From G963704535 sp963704535 (GTDB lineage: Bacteria > Chloroflexota > Chloroflexia > Chloroflexales > Roseiflexaceae): a stretch of 64,000 nt of DNA. Positions 17,177-28,400 of this stretch are shown here, one piece after another. Position 1 is the stretch's first letter; every line of letters begins with the position of its first letter. Under the pieces are notes generated by a model, which did no database searches, was not told the origin of the DNA, and saw only the letters and a list, made by a program, of their open reading frames with translations. Location: contig OY969916.1 of the NCBI GenBank assembly GCA_963704535.1, positions 3,162,001 through 3,226,000 of the forward strand, written 5' to 3'. The position numbers and the translations under genes are program-made.

Positions 17177-20100
17177 CAAGATGATCGTAACTTCTCTTGA
17201 GCAAGCAGTGCTTTGACCTCCTCATCAGAGAGTTGCCCGACCTCTTCCATCAATTGAGTCACCTTCGCCCGATCCCGCTGCGTTGGTGCCTGAAGTTGTT
17301 CGATGGATCTGGCTAACTGCGCCACTGTCGGTATATCCAAGAAACTTCGCAGCGGTATCTCCACCGTATAGGACTGCCGTAATCGATTGATCACCTGGGT
17401 TGCCAACAGAGAGTGCCCACCGAGATCAAAGAAGTTATCATAGATGCCGACGCGGTCGATCTTCAGCAGTTCTCGCCACACATCGGCAATCTCTAACTCC
17501 ATCGCTGTTCCTGGTGCAACAAACCGCTCGTTTCGCTCCAACTGTGTCAGATCCGGTTTTGGCAAGAGCGCCCGGTTGATCTTTCCATTGTGTGTTCGCG
17601 GCAAGGCGTACATAAAGATAATCATTGCAGGGATCATGTAGTCAGGGAGCACCATCTTCAGGAACTTCCGCAGCTCTAGTGATGTCAGAGAGCCGGATGC
17701 CACAACATAGGCTATCAATCGATGATCATCCGCATCATAGTCATGAACCACTGTCGTGCAGTCGATGACCGACTTATGCCGGGATAACGCCATTTCGACT
17801 TCCTCAAGCTCGATGCGGATTCCACGGATCTTCACTTGGTGATCGATACGCCCGCAAAATTCGATCGTGCTGTCAGCGAGCCATCGACCCAGATCGCCTG
17901 TCCGATAGATACGATCCGCTTCTACAGAAGAGAATGGGTTCTGAATAAAGGCGCGCTGTGTCTGGTCCAACTGTTCCAGATACCCCAGCGCCAGGTAGGG
18001 ACTACGGATACATATCTCTCCTTTGACACCTATCGGACATGGCTGAAGATCCGCATCCAAGATCAGGATCTGGCGCCCAGGAATCGCTCGCCCGATGGAG
18101 ACTGAGCGTTGATTCAAACTGACGTTCTCGACCGGGTGGAAAGTAGCCGCGATCGCTTCTGTCGGGCCATACACATTGAAGATCTGTGGCATGTCGAAGA
18201 ATTGATCGACAAGCGTCGTCGCCAGATCGACGGGCAGCATCTCGCCTACAAAGAGGAGGTAGCGCAAATCAGGCAATGGGTGCTCGAAGAATTCTATGTC
18301 GCCCTCCGCAGCTCCCAGCATGAGCTTGAAGAAGCTGGGGAGGATCTGGATCAGGGTCACGTGTTCATCCTGGAGCCAGGTCATGACCGCAGCGGGATCC
18401 ATCTTGGTTGATTCGGTGGTCATACAGAGGGTGGCGCCGAAGCACAACGCGGCGAAGATGTCCACGTAGGCCGGATCGAAGGTGAGCCTAGCCCACTGCC
18501 CAATGCGCTGCTGAGAAGAGATCTGAAACTGCTTGCCAAACCAGCCTAAGAACTGGCAGAAGTTCTCATGGGTGTGTATGATCCCTTTCGGCACGCCCGT
18601 TGATCCGGAGGTATAGGCAACGTAACAGCGATCACTTGGTCGAATTGGCACGCATGGGTTGGCCGTCGAGCATACTGCGATGGTTTCTGGCCCATAATAG
18701 AGGATATCTGGCAGATCGAGCACTTCATCCTGGTCGCTCACACTATCCAGCACCAGCAGATTGCACGCAGTGCGCTGTTGCAGATAGGACAAGGTTGCCT
18801 GATGTTGTTCAAGGCAATTCACATCGGTAATGATCCAACTTGGCTCCATCTGGTCGAGAATCTGTTTCAAGCGTGATTCGGGAAACTGTGGATCAAGACA
18901 GGCGAAGGGGTACCCGGCTTTGAGAATACCGAGGAGCGCATATATTTGATGTGGGCTACTGCTCAAGAGTATGGGTATGGGATGTTTCTGTTCGCTTGCA
19001 AGGTGCAAGAGCGCGTGTGCAATCTGATTACTGTATTTGTTTACTTCCAGATAGCTGATTCGTTTGTTTTCGTAGGAAAGAGCTATCGCATCAGGATCGC
19101 GCTCGACCTGCTCCTCGAACAGGCGGTGGATCGAGACATCCCGATCTTCGCCGCGAAGATCATCGCCTGCGATGGCAAGCGACGGACTCAACAACGAGAG
19201 ATGGGTGATCGGCTGATCGGGGTTGGCGACCGCCGCTTCCAACAACGTCTGAAAGTGTTGCAACATACGGACGATCGTGTCGCCATCGAAAAGATCGACA
19301 TTGTATTCCAGCTCCAAGAGGAGACTCTGCTCAACCTCCGTAGCGAGCAAATGGAGATCGTGTTTGGCTACCTTATGGCTGCGCCCAAGCGGTTTAAGAT
19401 GCAGCCCTGCCTGCTCCCATCCGGGCATGGGAGCGTTCTGAAGGACGAAAGCCACCTGAAACACTGGATGGTAACTGAAATTACGTTCAGGATGAAGCTC
19501 TTCCACCAACTTCTCGAAAGGCAGATCTTGGTGGCTATATGCGCCGAGAGTGACAGCTCGAACTCGTTGGATCAGATCGCGAAAACTCGGATGCGCGCTT
19601 AGATCAGTACGGAACACAAGCGTGTTCATAAAGAAGCCAATCGAGCCCGCAACTTCCGGCCATTGCCGGTTAGCTATCGGCGATCCAACGACAATATCGG
19701 TCTGCCCCGTATAACGAAACAATAACGTTTGAAATGCCGCCAGCAGGACCATAAATAAGGTTGCTCCTTCCTGGCGGCTCAAGGCTGCGATTGAATCCAA
19801 CAAGGCGCGAGGGAGCATCAGGATCTGGGTGTCACCCGCGAACGACTGAACCGGCGGCCGCGCCCGGTCGGTCGGGAGATCCAGCAGCGGAGGTGCATCG
19901 GCGAGATGCTGTTTCCAATAGGCGATTTGCTTCTCAATGATTTCGCCTTGTAGCCAGCGGCGTTGCCACTGTGCAAAATCAGCATATTGGATCGGCATAT
20001 CGGACAGAGGCGAGGGTCTCCCGAGCGAATAGGCTTCGTAGAGCGTGGCCAACTCGCGAATAAAGATACCCATCGACCAGGCGTCGGAGATGAGATGGTG

Positions 20101-20625
20101 CATAAGGATCACCAGAATAGTCTCCTCCGCGGTCAATCGCAGCAGAGTCATCCTCATCAATGGCTGCTTCGTCAGATCGAAGCCGTGCTGTGCTTCTTCG
20201 TTCAAAATTCGCTCTAGCTCGGCGGCGCGTTCGGTATCGGAATAAGCACGTAGATCAATCTCATATAGGGGGGTCAGGGGATCTGAGTGAGTAATCTGGA
20301 CTGTTTGGCCGTCGATTACTGTGAACGTTGTACGCAGAATCTCGTGACGGCGCAGCATCTCGTCAAGGCTCTGTCGCAAGATATCTGCCTTGAGTTGCCC
20401 CACGATGCGTACTTGTTCATACAGGTTGTAGATTGGACTACCAGGATCGATCTGGTCGAGAAACCAGAGCCGCTGTTGTGCATACGAGAGTGGGTACGCA
20501 TTGGAGTCATTTCGGCTCGGGGTAATCGTCGTACGTGCAGCGTTCTTTTTCTCTTTCAAGAGCATTTCAAAGAGCGCGCGCTTCTTGGGAGAAAGATCGT
20601 CAAGGTGCTGAGAACTATCGCTCAT
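17176..20625 (-). CDS. NRPS module C-A-PCP
   Basis: The 1149-residue protein is intact. ATG 20625 follows an AGG-containing stretch. Domains: condensation (about 30-460) starting PLSYAQQRLWFLDQ with catalytic HHLISDAW, where the final Gly of HHxxxDG is Ala; adenylation (about 500-1010) with YVAYTSGSTGVPKG, YRTGDLGRW and the A10 lysine in NGKINRALL; and PCP (about 1030-1100) with LGGHSLLATQ. The C-terminal tail includes a KVTQLMEEVGQLSDEEV helix, common at NRPS termini. The alpha-amino-binding Asp is present (TFDPAYVDIF). The remaining pocket residues by eye (D-P-V-Q-L-V-V-A-A-K) match no code I know, so the substrate is open. The first motif of the A domain is atypical, with no canonical LKAGGAYVPLD: the region reads LKAGYPFACLD. 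Confidence 0.9.
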   Translation of the reverse strand: MSDSSQHLDDLSPKKRALFEMLLKEKKNAARTTITPSRNDSNAYPLSYAQQRLWFLDQIDPGSPIYNLYEQVRIVGQLKADILRQSLDEMLRRHEILRTTFTVIDGQTVQITHSDPLTPLYEIDLRAYSDTERAAELERILNEEAQHGFDLTKQPLMRMTLLRLTAEETILVILMHHLISDAWSMGIFIRELATLYEAYSLGRPSPLSDMPIQYADFAQWQRRWLQGEIIEKQIAYWKQHLADAPPLLDLPTDRARPPVQSFAGDTQILMLPRALLDSIAALSRQEGATLFMVLLAAFQTLLFRYTGQTDIVVGSPIANRQWPEVAGSIGFFMNTLVFRTDLSAHPSFRDLIQRVRAVTLGAYSHQDLPFEKLVEELHPERNFSYHPVFQVAFVLQNAPMPGWEQAGLHLKPLGRSHKVAKHDLHLLATEVEQSLLLELEYNVDLFDGDTIVRMLQHFQTLLEAAVANPDQPITHLSLLSPSLAIAGDDLRGEDRDVSIHRLFEEQVERDPDAIALSYENKRISYLEVNKYSNQIAHALLHLASEQKHPIPILLSSSPHQIYALLGILKAGYPFACLDPQFPESRLKQILDQMEPSWIITDVNCLEQHQATLSYLQQRTACNLLVLDSVSDQDEVLDLPDILYYGPETIAVCSTANPCVPIRPSDRCYVAYTSGSTGVPKGIIHTHENFCQFLGWFGKQFQISSQQRIGQWARLTFDPAYVDIFAALCFGATLCMTTESTKMDPAAVMTWLQDEHVTLIQILPSFFKLMLGAAEGDIEFFEHPLPDLRYLLFVGEMLPVDLATTLVDQFFDMPQIFNVYGPTEAIAATFHPVENVSLNQRSVSIGRAIPGRQILILDADLQPCPIGVKGEICIRSPYLALGYLEQLDQTQRAFIQNPFSSVEADRIYRTGDLGRWLADSTIEFCGRIDHQVKIRGIRIELEEVEMALSRHKSVIDCTTVVHDYDADDHRLIAYVVASGSLTSLELRKFLKMVLPDYMIPAMIIFMYALPRTHNGKINRALLPKPDLTQLERNERFVAPGTAMELEIADVWRELLKIDRVGIYDNFFDLGGHSLLATQVINRLRQSYTVEIPLRSFLDIPTVAQLARSIEQLQAPTQRDRAKVTQLMEEVGQLSDEEVKALLAQEKLRSS

Positions 20626-20728
20626 TCTTTACCTGCCTTTGAACAGTAATCGATGTCCGGTAGATCGCTCGTCGGAGCGTCGTATGTCCTGGCCGCACGA
20701 GGAACGCATCGCGAGACCACCAACTCTT

Positions 20729-23700
20729 TCATGTATCTTCAAGACGTATACGCTTACTTATCTCTGCATCAACCTCATCTTCCGACATGTTGGCGAGGAG
20801 ATGAAGAATACTTTGATTTTCATCATCGTCGTGCGTCGATTGTATAGCGCTCACCAGGGATGCCAGCTCTTCAACAGCCGCTATCTCCAGAAATTGACCA
20901 AGTGTGAGCTGAATGCTAAAGGCACTGTTTATCTGTCCAACGATTTGCATTGCCAGCAATGAGTGTCCACCGAGATCGAAAAAATTATCGTGTATCCCAA
21001 TTTGCTGAATACCAAGCAATCGTTGCCAGATTTCGACAATCGAACGCTCGATCTCATCTCTTGGCGCAACATACTCGGTTCGTATATCGGAGCGCTCGTG
21101 GAGCAGTGTATCTGCTTCAGGTGCTACTGGTTCATCAGAACCGCTCTTCCGTTTCGTCCATATGTTGATTCGCGATTGCAGATCGCCCAAGGCAAGGAGC
21201 TGTCCGCCAGGCGCCGCAACTACAACCCGGCGAAACGCATCGACACTTTCTTCCCGTGTCATCTCATATTTATCGAGCGAAGTTCGCCGTTTAGCATGCT
21301 GATCGCTCGATGTGGGCCAGTGATCCCAATTTACGCTAATCCACCGTGAAAAATTCGATTTACTGTATTGAGTTGCGAATGCATCCATGAAAAGACTGGC
21401 GGCTGCATAGGCAACGCATCCCAATCCGCCTAATATCGACGCACTGGAGGAAAACAACAGGCAGAAATCTAGATCTTCTTGCTGAAGCACTTTCTTCAGT
21501 ACATATACCCCATATACTTTTGGCTGAAAATGTATATCGGCCCGGTATGAATCGATCTCCTCGATCGACGTGAAGAATGTTGACTTGGTAGTGACACCTG
21601 CGGTATGTATCACGCCATGAAGGCCACCAAAGACCTCATGGGCCTTTGATACAACGTCCTGCATCTGCTGTTCGTTCGCGACATCCGCCTGTAGTACTAA
21701 CACTTCCGCACCCTGCGCTTCCAGGGACTGTAACCTGCGAATTTTAACTGCTATTTCGTCTCGCTCATCGTGAGTTGCCAACCATTGCTCCCACGTCTCT
21801 TTTATCGGGAAAGCCGAGCGTCCTGTGAGAATCAGTCTGGCTTTCACACCTTGTGTCAGAAATTCTGCCAGCGTAAGACCAATACCACCGAGACCGCCAG
21901 TGATCAGGTACACACCGCGCTCTCGCAGCGATTGTAGCGGTGGATCATCCACCTCCAATTGAACTGGCTCAAAATGTTGGCACCATCGGTTCTTTCCACG
22001 GTAGGCGATGACCGTTTCTGACGAGCATACCGTTATCTCAGCGAGCAACTGTTCAACGACGTCCTGCCCATAAGTGGTTGTCAAGTTCGGGAGTCGTATA
22101 TCAATACAGCGACAGGAGATATTCGCGTATTCTTGCGGTATCACTTTGCATGCCGCTAAAAGCGTCACCTTTTCAGGACAGATAAATTCATCACCGCTAA
22201 CATCATGCAGTTGGTTTGAGATAACATCGATGTGTAAAGGATTGGAGCCAGGATACTGTGTCAGAGCTTGTGTGAGCAACACCAAACTGAACAGTCCTTG
22301 ACTCTGTGCTGCGCGGAAGGCGATGGGGGAGGAGGCAGCCTCGGCCTGCGGTGCGCCCAGGGTCCACAGATGCACGATCCTCTCGGGCAGTTCGCCCTGC
22401 TCGTGCAGCGCCGCCAGCAACTGCCGATAGTCCGCCGCCCGGCTCGGCTCTACCTGGTAGCGCTGCGCCCCCAGCGCCGCGAACTGCGGCCCCAGCGTCA
22501 CCTGCACCACCCGCGCGCCCGCCCCTGCCAGCCGCGCCGCTAACGCCGCCCCCACCCCTGCCCCGTCGTCCAGCAGCAGCCAGCACCGCCCTGTGCCAGC
22601 CCCGCTCCGCCCCTGCCTCGGCGCCACACTGCGCCGCCAGCTTGGCAGGTAGTATCCTGGCCCTCCTCGCGCCACGCTCGCCGCTTCCCACATTGCCCCT
22701 GCCGCCGGCGCAGCAATCCAGTAGCGCTGGCGCTCGAAGGGGTAGCTGGGCAGCGCCACTCGCCGCTCGTTGTGGCCTTGCCGCCCTTCCAGCTTGCCGC
22801 CCACCTCCCACACCTGCCCCAGCGCCCACAGCGCCTGCGCCCGCTCCTCGCGCTCGCTCGCCTGCCCACTGCCCAGCGTCGCCAGCACCTGCAACCGCCT
22901 ACCCGCCTGCGCCTGCACCAGCCGCCCCAGGCTCTGCCCTGGCCCGACCTCCACCACCCCCGCCACCCCCATCGCCAGCAGCGTCGCCACCCCCCCCGCA
23001 TACTGCACCGGCTCTTGCGCCTGCGCCAGCCAGTACTCCTCGCTCCTGGCCTCCGCTTCGCTCAACAAGCTCCCACTCACGTTCCCCACCAGCGGCAGCT
23101 TCGGCGCCGAGCGGCGCACCTGCGCCAGCTCTGCCCGATACGCCTCGACCATCGGCGCCATTGCTGCGGTGTGGAACGCGCGCGTCGAACTCAGGCGCCG
23201 CGTCTCCAGCCCGCTCTCTGCCAGGCGCGCCTCGACTGCCGCCAGCGCAGCTTCCGCGCCGCCCACGACACACGCACGCGGTCCGTTCACGGCTGCCAAC
23301 TGCACCGCGCTGCCCAGCAGCGGCTGCACCTCTTCCAGCGAGGCCGCCACCGCCAGCAGCCCGCCTTGGGGCAGCACCTGCATCAGCCGCCCGCGCGCCA
23401 CCACCAGCCGCAGTGCATCCTGGAGCGAGAACACGCCCGCCAGAGTGGCGGCCACATACTCGCCCAGGCTGTGGCCCAGCACTGCGACCGGGCGCACGCC
23501 GTAGTGCTGCCACCACTGCGCCAGCGCGTACTCGACCACGAACAGCGCGACCTGGGCGTAGGCGGTCTGCGCGAGTTGCTGCTCGGCGAAGGCAGCCTGC
23601 TGCGGGGCGGGATAGAGCAGCGTACGCAGGTCGCACCCCAGCAGCGGCACCAGCAGCGCGCAACACTCGTCGACGGCGGCGCGGAAGGGCGGCTCGCCGG

Positions 23701-25360
23701 CGTAGAGCTGGGCGGTCATACCCGGATACTGGCTGCCCTGGCCGGGGAACAGGAACGCCAGCGGCGGCGGAGTGGAGGAGCAGGGCGCCTCAGGAGGGCG
23801 CAGGGTCGCGAGCTGGGAGTGGGCATCGGCGAGGTCGCGGCAGAGCAGGGCGCGGCGGAAGGCGAAGGCGCGCCTACCCAAGCGCAAGGTGCTGGCGACC
23901 GAGGCGAGGTCGAGTGAGGGCTGCGCGAGCAGGTGGCTGTCCAGGCGTTGTGCGAGCGCCAGCAGCGCAGCGGGCGAACGCGCCGAGAGCAGCAGCAACT
24001 GCAAAGGCGGGCTGGGCGCAGGCGCAGCGATGGCGGGCGGCTCTTCGAGGATGAGGTGGGCATTGGTGCCGCCGATGCCGAAGGAGCTGACGGCAGCGCG
24101 GCGTGGGGAGGCTGGCGAGGCTGGCCAGGGGCTGGCGACCGAGGGCAGGAAGAACGGGCTGCGCTCGAAATCGATCTGCGGGTTGGGCGAGTGAAAATGC
24201 AGAGCGGGCGGCAAGATCTGGTGTTTGAGCGCCAGGGTGGTCTTGATCAGGCCGGCGATGCCGGCAGCGGCGTCGAGATGGCCGATATTGGCCTTGACCG
24301 ACCCCAGCGCGCAGTAGCCGTTACGCGTCGTCTGAGCGCGAAAGGCTTCGGTGAGTGCGGCGATCTCGATCGGGTCGCCGAGGGGGGTGGCGGTGCCGTG
24401 CGCCTCGACATACGAGATCGTATCGGGATGCACACCAGCCACACTGAGGGCCTCAGTGATGACGTGAATCTGGCCGGTGATCGAGGGAGCGGTGAAGCCG
24501 GCCTTGGCGGCACCATCATTGTTGATCGCCGAGCCGCGGATGACGGCGTAGATCGTATCCTGGGCCGCCAGCGCATCGTCCAGACGCTTGAGCACGACAA
24601 TACCAACACCATTACCACCGACGGTGCCGCGCGCTTGAGCATCGAAGGGCCGGCAGTGGCCGTCGGGCGAGAGGATACCGCCCTCCTGGTACAGATAGCC
24701 GGAGTGCTGCGGCACGCTGATCGAGACCCCGCCGGCTAAGACCATATCACATTGATAGGTGAGCAAGTTCTGGCAGGCGAGATGGACCGCGACCAGCGAA
24801 GTCGAGCAGGCGGTCTGGACTGTCACGCTCGGTCCCGTCAAGTTCAGCTTGTACGAGACGCGCGTTGCCAGATAGTCCTTATCGTTGGAGAAGACCATCT
24901 GGTATGCGCCTGTAGATCGAAAGAGATCTCGATGCGGATACAGGTTATATAAGAGATAGGTGTTGACACCCGCACCGGCACACACCCCGATTGTCCCGTT
25001 AAACGCTTCAGGGACATAGCCTGCATGTTCGAGCGCTTCCCAAGCACACTCCAGGAATACTCGCTGCTGCGGGTCCATGATCTCCGCTTCGCGTGGATTA
25101 AAATCAAAAAAGAGAGCATCAAAGCGGTCGATATCATCCAAGAAAGCCTTGGCCTTCACATAACTTGGATCCCGTAGCTCAGTTGGATCTACACCCGATC
25201 CTATCAGCTCTTCGTCGGAAAAAAACGCAATTGACTCAACGCTATGCTGAATATTCTCCCAAAACTCTGATATATCTTTTGCACCGGGAAAACGACCGCT
25301 CATACCAATAATCGCGACGGCTGGTGGATATTCATTACCTGGCAGATGTTCTATATTCAT
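20729..25360 (-). CDS. PKS module KS-AT-KR-ACP
   Basis: The 1543-residue open frame is intact. ATG 25360 is preceded by AGGA. KS (about 15-440): Cys185 in TACSTSLVAVH, EAHGTATPLGDP, KANIGHLDAAAG. AT (about 540-840): GHSLGEYVAATLAG and RAFHT. KR: NADPH site ITGGLGGIGLTLAEF, Ser in LLFSSSASILGG and Tyr in AYAAASLFMDAF. The Asn usually four residues after that Tyr is Ser here, while the other KR in this window has YAAANSFMD. No LDD motif follows HTAGV, so B-type stereochemistry is not indicated. An ACP with LGGHSLLAMQ ends the protein. The KS-AT stretch 22713-24880 is nearly identical to two other copies, but patches such as GTVGGNGVGI and LACQNLLTYQ differ, showing mosaic structure. The KR and ACP DNA is much less GC-rich than the AT. 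Confidence 0.92.
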   Translation of the reverse strand: MNIEHLPGNEYPPAVAIIGMSGRFPGAKDISEFWENIQHSVESIAFFSDEELIGSGVDPTELRDPSYVKAKAFLDDIDRFDALFFDFNPREAEIMDPQQRVFLECAWEALEHAGYVPEAFNGTIGVCAGAGVNTYLLYNLYPHRDLFRSTGAYQMVFSNDKDYLATRVSYKLNLTGPSVTVQTACSTSLVAVHLACQNLLTYQCDMVLAGGVSISVPQHSGYLYQEGGILSPDGHCRPFDAQARGTVGGNGVGIVVLKRLDDALAAQDTIYAVIRGSAINNDGAAKAGFTAPSITGQIHVITEALSVAGVHPDTISYVEAHGTATPLGDPIEIAALTEAFRAQTTRNGYCALGSVKANIGHLDAAAGIAGLIKTTLALKHQILPPALHFHSPNPQIDFERSPFFLPSVASPWPASPASPRRAAVSSFGIGGTNAHLILEEPPAIAAPAPSPPLQLLLLSARSPAALLALAQRLDSHLLAQPSLDLASVASTLRLGRRAFAFRRALLCRDLADAHSQLATLRPPEAPCSSTPPPLAFLFPGQGSQYPGMTAQLYAGEPPFRAAVDECCALLVPLLGCDLRTLLYPAPQQAAFAEQQLAQTAYAQVALFVVEYALAQWWQHYGVRPVAVLGHSLGEYVAATLAGVFSLQDALRLVVARGRLMQVLPQGGLLAVAASLEEVQPLLGSAVQLAAVNGPRACVVGGAEAALAAVEARLAESGLETRRLSSTRAFHTAAMAPMVEAYRAELAQVRRSAPKLPLVGNVSGSLLSEAEARSEEYWLAQAQEPVQYAGGVATLLAMGVAGVVEVGPGQSLGRLVQAQAGRRLQVLATLGSGQASEREERAQALWALGQVWEVGGKLEGRQGHNERRVALPSYPFERQRYWIAAPAAGAMWEAASVARGGPGYYLPSWRRSVAPRQGRSGAGTGRCWLLLDDGAGVGAALAARLAGAGARVVQVTLGPQFAALGAQRYQVEPSRAADYRQLLAALHEQGELPERIVHLWTLGAPQAEAASSPIAFRAAQSQGLFSLVLLTQALTQYPGSNPLHIDVISNQLHDVSGDEFICPEKVTLLAACKVIPQEYANISCRCIDIRLPNLTTTYGQDVVEQLLAEITVCSSETVIAYRGKNRWCQHFEPVQLEVDDPPLQSLRERGVYLITGGLGGIGLTLAEFLTQGVKARLILTGRSAFPIKETWEQWLATHDERDEIAVKIRRLQSLEAQGAEVLVLQADVANEQQMQDVVSKAHEVFGGLHGVIHTAGVTTKSTFFTSIEEIDSYRADIHFQPKVYGVYVLKKVLQQEDLDFCLLFSSSASILGGLGCVAYAAASLFMDAFATQYSKSNFSRWISVNWDHWPTSSDQHAKRRTSLDKYEMTREESVDAFRRVVVAAPGGQLLALGDLQSRINIWTKRKSGSDEPVAPEADTLLHERSDIRTEYVAPRDEIERSIVEIWQRLLGIQQIGIHDNFFDLGGHSLLAMQIVGQINSAFSIQLTLGQFLEIAAVEELASLVSAIQSTHDDDENQSILHLLANMSEDEVDAEISKRIRLEDT
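22713..24880 (-). repeat. KS-AT cassette, copy C
   Basis: Near-identical to copies A and B from the post-AT linker into the KS, but with diverged patches at about 24425-24475, 24595-24640 and 24740-24785. These look like conversion tracts against another KS. The KS start beyond about 24880 is not shared at this level. Confidence 0.8.
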
Positions 25361-25426
25361 AAGATCCTGTCCAGAAAATAAGTTGCAAGAGCAAGTCGTT
25401 TCGGCATTAAAACATGTACATAGAAA

Positions 25427-28400
25427 CTACGAATCAGATTGATCATCTAAAATAATGTGTTGCTGCCGTTGCTGCTGCTGCTGACGCTTCAATGCCGCTG
25501 CGCGTGCATTAGCGCGACTATAGGTTGGCTGTAGATCAACCTTTGTAGGCTGATCGGCGCTTAGGTAATCAGCGAGAGATCGAATAGTAGTATAGCGCAG
25601 CAAATCGACCATCGTCAGATCTTTATTCACATTCTCCTGTAATTTGACATGAACCTGTACCATAAGTATAGAGTGACCGCCGATATCAAAGAAATTATCA
25701 TGAACATCTATCTTACCGATCCCCAGAACCTCTAACCATACCTGAGTAATATAGCGTTCGAGATCGTTGCGTGGTGCCTCATAGATCACCTCAACATCCA
25801 GGTGACGGCTAGGAACGGATGATAGTGCGAGTTCAGCGATCTTGCCATTAGATGTCAATGGCATCCGATCGAGCGCAACAAAGTTTGACGGGATCATGTA
25901 TTCTGGCAGCCTGGTCCGCAAAAAAGCCCGCAGTTCGCTCGATGTTAGAGAAACCCCTGGCGTCAATACCAGGTATGACACAAGGCGTTGGACACGCGAG
26001 GACTCCTTGCGAAGCAGCACCGCCACTTCTTGAACAGCCGGATGGTGTCGTAATTCAGCTTCAATTTCACCCAACTCAACCCGAAAGCCGCGAACTTTCA
26101 CCTGATGATCGATGCGTCCCACAAATTCTATCGTCCCGTCCAGACGATGACGCGCCAAATCACCGGTTTTATACAATCTAGCACCCGAATTTGCGCTGAA
26201 GGGATGAGGGATAAAGCTTTCAGCCGTTAACTCTGGCCGATGGAGATAGCCACGCGCAAGCTGCGCCCCGCCAATATACAATTCGCCCGTTACGCCTACG
26301 GGTACTGGACTCAGCTGATCATCGAGCACATAAATTTGTACATTTGCAATCGGGCGACCAATTGGGATTGTAGTAGCAAGCGCAGCTTTTTGCGGCACCT
26401 CGTAGGTGCAGCATCCCACGACTGTTTCAGTTGGACCATATTCGTTGACTAGCACCGTCATTGGTGCCTGTTCGCGCCAGAACATAACACTATCTGCGGA
26501 GAGCGCCTCGCCGCCGACAATAAACAATTGAGGATACCTGATCGTGTTCGCGGCAGACAAACTTTGGCGCAATAGTTCCAGATGGGAAGGCGTTAGTTTG
26601 ACAAAGCTAAACTGTGTTCTAGCCAATAAAGTTTGCAACCTTTCAACACCTTCAGCCTCAGAAACCAGGACCAGCTTCTTCCCAACCAAAAGCGGCGCAA
26701 ACAAACTTGTCACTGTTAGATCGAAGCTGATCGGAGAATGGACGGGTGCCCCCTCACCGCGTTGTACATGATAGTTGTGCAAACACCAGCTCAGGTAATT
26801 CATGAGACCTTGGTGCGGGATCATAACGCCTTTCGGACGGCCTGTCGAACCCGATGTATAGATCACATATGCCAGTTGTTCAGGCGCTACGTCATCGAGC
26901 CCTTGTTGGGCACCTGCTCGCTTGATAATCGGCCAATCAGTATCTAAGAGGAGCGTACGTCCCTTGTATGCTGGTAATTGCCCCACGAGATGGGATTGGG
27001 TTAAGAGCACCGAAGCCTGGGTATCTTCCAGAATGTAGGCTATACGCTCGATCGGATAGGAGATATCCAGGGGGATGTAGGCCCCGCCAGCATACAAGAT
27101 GCCCAAAATACCTACAATGACATCCGGATAGCGCATCATGTAGATCGCGACAAGGACATCTGGACCTACTTGAAGTGTGCGTAAATAGCTCGCCAATTGT
27201 CGTGCCCGTATATCAAGTTCAGCGTACGTCAATCCCTGATCTTGATATTCAATCGCAATTGCATCAGGAGCATTAAGCACCTGTTGGCGAAAAATACGGA
27301 GAAAATGTTCTTCTTCAAAGCGATTAACAGTATCATTAAAATCAGCAACCAGACGTTTTCGTTCAGGAGCGCTTAAAAGCGAAATTCGACTGATTGGCCT
27401 TTTCTGATCACGCGCAACATTTCCTAACAATATCATATATTGGTCTGCCAAGTATTGAACATATTTTTTATCAAGACTACTTGAATTGTGGTATATAGAG
27501 AATGACATCTCTTTATCTGTTGCAATAATTTGTAACTTGAGTTTAAAATAATCAACACATGAGTATATATTGTCCAGAATAAAGATGATATTATCAACGG
27601 TATGCTCTGAGATTGAGTGACAAAATTCAAACGCAAAATCTATTTTTTGTTCATACTCATCACCATTTGACATCCATACAAAATACTCTTGCCAACGTTC
27701 CGCATGATACAAGTTGCGATGTATCTGTGTAACAAGATCGACAAATCGAAGATGCGGGTCGATGTGAATCTTAATGGGTATCGTCTTCGCGAATAATCCT
27801 AGTGCAGATTGTAATTCATCGTATTTTCTACCGTGGCTCACCGAGGCAATCGCCAGCTCGGACTGGCCGATCTGCTGCCAGAGCAGAATCTGCCAACCTG
27901 CCAGCAATACCTCTTTCAGTGAAGCCTGGCAGCTCTCTGCAACACCTCTAAGTTGTGATTGAATGTCTGGAGCAACATCTACCTTTACGACAGACACATT
28001 GGAGCTATGCTGCGAAGCAAGGCTGCTTTCGAACGGCAAGGCTGCAATGAAATGAGTAGAAAGAATCTGCTGCCAGTAAGAGTTCCCGCCCTCAGCCTCT
28101 TCATCCTGGAGTAGTTCATTTTGCCATTCTGAAAACTGGACATACTGTACAATATCATCATAAACATCGCTGCTGGACGAAACTGTAGCATACTGATTGC
28201 TCAATTCTTGAACCAAATTGATAAGCGTTTGTGTGTCTGCACATAATGCGGAAATGTTCAACAACAAAACATACGACTCATCTGATAATATTATCAGTGA
28301 TATTCGTATTGGAGAATTCTTCTCGGTATCAAAGATATAGGATTGCTCGGTCTGGATAAGTACTTCAAGATCACGAGCTTGATCATCAGAACTGTATAGG

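Noticed and set aside
22306..24054. 582-codon plus-strand open frame, Pro/Ala-rich
   Set aside because: Antisense shadow of the KR start and AT in an intact PKS gene.
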